DNA of 64,000 bases, from the NCBI RefSeq assembly GCF_001698125.1, contig NZ_CP013854.1, positions 3,782,001 to 3,846,000 on the forward strand. The letters run 5' to 3'. Made by a program: the position numbers and the translations under genes. Below are positions 60,834 through 64,000 of this stretch, one piece after another. This stretch comes from Pseudonocardia sp. HH130630-07 (GTDB lineage Bacteria > Actinomycetota > Actinomycetes > Mycobacteriales > Pseudonocardiaceae). The notes under the pieces were generated by a model. The model searched no databases. It had not been told where the DNA came from and saw nothing but the letters and a program-made list of their open reading frames with translations. Position 1 is the stretch's first letter, and each line of letters opens with the position of its first letter.

Positions 60834-61262
60834 TCAGGAGTTCAGTGCGGCCTCCACGTCGTCGTGGATGTCGAACAGGTGGTGCAGGCCGGCGATGCCG
60901 AGCGGGCGCAGCACCCGCCGCTCGGTGCAGGCCAGCCGCAGCTCCACCCCGGCGCGGTGGGCCTGCTCCCGGATCTCGATCAGCGCGGCGAGGCCGGACG
61001 TCCCGAGGAACAGGACGCCGTCCAGGGCCAGCACGATCAGTGCGGCGCTCGGGATGCGGTCGGTCACCGCGGCGCGCAGCTCGGGTGCCGTGAGGATGTC
61101 CAGCTCCCCGTCCACGGCGATGACCACCACGTCGTCGTCCCCGGTCGTGACGGCCAGCCGCAGACCGTCCACCGTGTCGGTGATCTCGGTCGTCCCGGTT
61201 CCCGCCGGTCCCCCGGGGCGGCCGTCGGCGAGGCCGGGAGCGGGGGGGCGGGGATCGGTCAT
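60834..61262 (-). CDS. STAS-domain anti-sigma factor antagonist, second copy
   Basis: A 142-residue protein. VVVIAVDGELDILTAPELRAAVTDRI and LIVLALDGVLFLGTSGLAALIEIRE place it in the RsbV/SpoIIAA family, with the putative phospho-site in GTSGL. The N-terminal 30 residues are Pro/Gly-rich. ATG 61262. No kinase or sigma gene is adjacent, so it may feed into the RsbW set 4.5 kb away or an orphan kinase. Confidence 0.87.
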   Translation of the reverse strand: MTDPRPPAPGLADGRPGGPAGTGTTEITDTVDGLRLAVTTGDDDVVVIAVDGELDILTAPELRAAVTDRIPSAALIVLALDGVLFLGTSGLAALIEIREQAHRAGVELRLACTERRVLRPLGIAGLHHLFDIHDDVEAALNS

Positions 61263-61332
61263 TGGCACGACGGTAGGCACGACGGTGCGCCCCCGCCACT
61301 CGGAGCGACGGTCCGGCGGGCCGGGCGGGCAC

Positions 61333-63141
61333 TCAGCGCAACCGGTGCCCGCCGTCCGGTGTCCGGATCGTCCGGCCCGTGCGGCCCAACAACTCCAGCA
61401 ACGGGACGACGACCCGCCGGCTGCTGCCCAGCGCCTGCCGCGCGGCACTGACGGTGAACTCCGGGCCGAGCCCGCGGAGCACCTCGACCGCCCGGTCCGG
61501 GGCGTCCGGGAGCAGCACCACGTCCGGGGTGAGCCGGAGCAGTTCCCCGGCCCGCTCCAGCGCGGCCAGCTCCCGCTGCCCGAGCCCGAGCCCGGCCAGC
61601 CGGTCCGCCTCGGGTGCGGTGAACGGCTGCGCGGTGAGCTCGGTGCGCAGTGCGGCGGCCGCGGACAGCAACCGCTCCGGCGGGCCCGCCCCGGCGGCCG
61701 GGCGGACCCGCCCGTCGCGCACGACGAGCTCGCGGCCGTCCGGGTCGACGGCGTGCAGGGCCGCCTCCACGAGCCCGGTCCCGGGCAGGCCGGCCGCCCG
61801 TCGCGCGGTGGCGAGCGGGAGCCCCGGATCGAGCGGGTCCGCGGCGTCGTGCGCGGTCACCGCCCGGGTCAGGGCGGACACGGCCGCCGTCGCGACGGCC
61901 GGGTCCAGCAGCCATTCCCCGGCGTGCGGGACCCGGTCCCGCAGCGCCGTCACCTGCGGGCGCGGGACACCCCAGCGCGTGAGGTCCGCGGCCGGGACGC
62001 TGCCGCGCCGGGCCAGTTCGGCGGCCGCGTCGGGAACCCCGGTCACCGTGGCGAGCTCGTCGGCCCGGCGCCGCGCCGCGCCCCGGCGGCGCAGCCGCGG
62101 CGGGGCCGGGTCCAGCACGGTCACCCCGGCCACCACCCGGTGTGCGCCCGGGTCGCGCAGCACCGCGCGGTCCCCGATCCGCAGCGGGAGCGGGCGTTCG
62201 GGGCGGAGCCGGACGACGTCGTCGCCGAGCGGCCGGACCCGCACCGGTACGGCGGCCGATCCGGCGTGCAGGGTGAGCCCGGTCGGTGACCCGATCTCCG
62301 GCGCCGGCCCGCCGATCCCGTGCAGCCGCACGTCGAGCTCCACCGGCGCCGGCCAGGCGGCCCGGGTGAGGAGCGCGTCGCCGCGCCGGACCCGGTCCCG
62401 GGCGATCCCGCGCAGGTTCAGCGCGACCCGGGCCACCGCCCCCGCCGAGGGCACCGCGGCGCCGAGTTCCTGCACCCCGCGCACGGTCACCGGGATCCGG
62501 CCGCCCGGACCGTCGAGCTCCAGCTCGTCCCCGGCCCGGACGGTGCCGCTGCCCAGCGTCCCGGTGACGACCGTGCCCGCGCCGCGCACGGTGAACGACC
62601 GGTCCACCCAGAGCCGCAGGTCGGCGTCCGGATCGGGGTCCGGCAGGGACGCGGTGAGCGCGGCGAGCGCGGTGCGCAGCTCGTCGAGCCCGGCCCCGGT
62701 CGCGGCCGAGACCGCGACCGACGGCCATCCGTGCAGACCGCGCTCCGCCAGCGCCGCCGTCGCGTCCAGCCGAGCCAGGTCGGGTTCCAGCAGGTCGGTC
62801 CGGGTGAGCACGAGCAGGCCCCGGGTGACGCCCGCGGCGGCGAGCGCGTCGGCGTGCTCGCCGGACTGTGGCATCCAGCCCTCGTCGGCGGCGACGACGA
62901 ACACCGCCGCCGGTACCGGCCCGGCCCCGGCGAGCATGGTGCCGACGAACCGCTCGTGCCCGGGGACGTCGACGAACGCGACGGTCCCCGCACCCGGTAG
63001 CTCGGTCCAGGCGAAGCCCAGGTCGATCGTCATCCCGCGGCGCCGCTCCTCGGCCCAGCGGTCGGGCTCCATCCCGGTCAGGGCCCGCACCAGGGTCGAC
63101 TTGCCGTGGTCGACGTGACCCGCCGTGCAGAGCACGTGCAC
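61333..63141 (-). CDS. selB: Selenocysteine-specific elongation factor
   Basis: A 602-residue translational GTPase delivering selenocysteyl-tRNA to UGA codons. G1 is [15 protein letters not shown] (residues 7-21), then [18 protein letters not shown], and TRTDLLEPD in place of NKxD. Beta-barrel domains II and III follow, then C-terminal winged-helix repeats for the SECIS hairpin. It starts one base into the selA stop (TAGTG). A CTA codon occurs at 62998-63000. No selenoprotein was seen in this window. Confidence 0.94.
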   Translation of the reverse strand: MHVLCTAGHVDHGKSTLVRALTGMEPDRWAEERRRGMTIDLGFAWTELPGAGTVAFVDVPGHERFVGTMLAGAGPVPAAVFVVAADEGWMPQSGEHADALAAAGVTRGLLVLTRTDLLEPDLARLDATAALAERGLHGWPSVAVSAATGAGLDELRTALAALTASLPDPDPDADLRLWVDRSFTVRGAGTVVTGTLGSGTVRAGDELELDGPGGRIPVTVRGVQELGAAVPSAGAVARVALNLRGIARDRVRRGDALLTRAAWPAPVELDVRLHGIGGPAPEIGSPTGLTLHAGSAAVPVRVRPLGDDVVRLRPERPLPLRIGDRAVLRDPGAHRVVAGVTVLDPAPPRLRRRGAARRRADELATVTGVPDAAAELARRGSVPAADLTRWGVPRPQVTALRDRVPHAGEWLLDPAVATAAVSALTRAVTAHDAADPLDPGLPLATARRAAGLPGTGLVEAALHAVDPDGRELVVRDGRVRPAAGAGPPERLLSAAAALRTELTAQPFTAPEADRLAGLGLGQRELAALERAGELLRLTPDVVLLPDAPDRAVEVLRGLGPEFTVSAARQALGSSRRVVVPLLELLGRTGRTIRTPDGGHRLR

Positions 63142-64000
63142 TAGGCCACCGCCCGTACCGCGCGGACCAGCACGTCGTCGTCGGCGGGGGCCAGCGCCCG
63201 CAGGTCGAGCAGGCAGTGCCCGTCGGCCACCCGGCCCAGCACCGGCGGGTCGCCGGCGCGCAGCGCGACGGCGTAGCGCTCGGGCAGCGCCACCGCGGCG
63301 CTGGCCAGGTCCACCCCCGGTGCCCCGCCGCCGCCGACCCCCGCGACGCTGTCCACCGCGACGGCGTCGATCCCGTCGCCGGCGAGCCGCTCGGCGATCG
63401 TGCCGGCGCGGGCGCGCAGCGCGGCGGGATCGGCGTCGAGGAACGTGCGGACGGGGGTGGGCGGCCCGGCGACCGACGCCTCGAGCGCGGCCAGGGTCAG
63501 CTTGTCCACCCGCATCGCGCGGGCCAGCGGGAACCGGCGGACCCGGTCCACGAGAGCGGTCCCGCGCTCGCCGCCACCGAGCAGCAGCCCGGCCTGCGGC
63601 CCGCCGAGCAGCTTGTCCCCGGACGCGGTGACCAGGTCGGCCCCGGCGGCGATGGCCCCGGCGGCGTCCGGCTCGTCGGGCAGCAGCGGGTGCGCGGTGA
63701 GCAGGCCGGAGCCGATGTCGGCGACCACCGGCGGGCCCAGCCCGGCGAGCTCGGCGATGCCGACCTCGGCGACGAAACCGCTCACCACGAAGTTCGACGG
63801 GTGCGCCACGAGGACGAACGCCGTGTCGGGACCGACCGCCGCGGCGTAGTCCCGCAGGTGGGTGCGGTTCGTCGTCCCGACCGGGCGCAGCCGGGCGCCG
63901 GTCGACTCGATCAGTTCCGGGATGCGGAAGCCGTCACCGATCTCGACGAGCTGGCCACGGGAGATCACGATCTCCCGCCCGGACCCGGCGAGCGCGGCGC
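63141..64000 (-). CDS. selA: L-seryl-tRNA(Sec) selenium transferase, C-terminal part
   Basis: The last 286 codons of SelA; the 5' part is beyond the right edge. EIVISRGQLVEIGDGFRIPE, GTTNRTHLRDY, and TASGDKLLGGPQAGLLLGG with the PLP lysine are family motifs. The enzyme turns Ser-tRNA(Sec) into Sec-tRNA(Sec) with selenophosphate. The frame stays open through base 64000, so the GTG at 63968 is internal. The stop overlaps the selB start by one base. Confidence 0.93.
   Translation of the reverse strand, partial: AALAGSGREIVISRGQLVEIGDGFRIPELIESTGARLRPVGTTNRTHLRDYAAAVGPDTAFVLVAHPSNFVVSGFVAEVGIAELAGLGPPVVADIGSGLLTAHPLLPDEPDAAGAIAAGADLVTASGDKLLGGPQAGLLLGGGERGTALVDRVRRFPLARAMRVDKLTLAALEASVAGPPTPVRTFLDADPAALRARAGTIAERLAGDGIDAVAVDSVAGVGGGGAPGVDLASAAVALPERYAVALRAGDPPVLGRVADGHCLLDLRALAPADDDVLVRAVRAVA

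Overview
The window is about 64 kb of chromosome from a very GC-rich actinobacterium. Genus-level placement is inference only. The supporting genes are a mycothiol-dependent formaldehyde dehydrogenase, a WhiB regulator, the CysO/Mec/CysM cysteine route, a SigB/SigF-type partner-switching module, and many GTG starts and ATGA/GTGA overlaps. Together these suggest Pseudonocardia or a close relative in the Pseudonocardiaceae. No prophage, insertion sequence or CRISPR array was seen.

Layout. 1-13.5 kb is mostly housekeeping: a cut-off CoA ligase, a PIG-L deacetylase, an acyltransferase, ctaD, serB, a protein with a PTH2-like tail, a giant LuxR regulator, Ohr and a DinG-type helicase. 13.6-17 kb holds a double-hotdog thioesterase and a YdeP-type molybdopterin oxidoreductase. 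These are followed by a 550-base gene-free stretch with two related long palindromes. 17.5-39.8 kb is one functional block for glycine betaine breakdown and one-carbon disposal. 39.8-53.5 kb is conserved actinobacterial core: pncA/pncB, clpS, a 5'-nucleotidase, mec-cysO-cysM, a rhomboid protease, murI, an MBL hydrolase, rph, rdgB, and an HNH nuclease gene running into an odd tRNA gene. 53.7-61.3 kb is a stress/light-signalling cluster: a frameshifted ferredoxin reductase, a sigma factor, RsbW, two STAS proteins, a LOV-GAF-SpoIIE phosphatase and WhiB. 61.3-64 kb is selB and the 3' part of selA.

The 22-kb betaine block encodes nearly every step from uptake to pyruvate. These are a BCCT transporter and an MHS-type MFS permease, a Rieske oxygenase with a ferredoxin and a ferredoxin reductase, dimethylglycine oxidase, and heterotetrameric sarcosine oxidase (soxBDAG). 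GlyA and serine dehydratase carry glycine to serine to pyruvate. C1 units are handled by a cyclodeaminase-like protein, FolD and PurU, and free formaldehyde by the mycothiol-dependent dehydrogenase. Two paralogous GntR/FCD regulators sit inside the block. An AT-rich palindrome, TTGATATATCAA, occurs in front of adhC, sdaA, glyA and purU, with a degenerate copy in front of the BCCT gene. I infer one regulon that tunes betaine-derived C1 flux.

The two other most unusual items are these. First, a well-formed 73-nt class I tRNA has anticodon UAG but lacks the long variable arm of tRNA-Leu, and its first ten bases contain the stop codon of an HNH endonuclease gene. Second, a phosphatase with a photoactive LOV signature sits beside a complete RsbV-RsbW-sigma set, suggesting light control of the general stress response. 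The CysO carrier protein also ends in GGR instead of GG, next to a Mec protease whose JAMM motif carries an 11-residue insertion.
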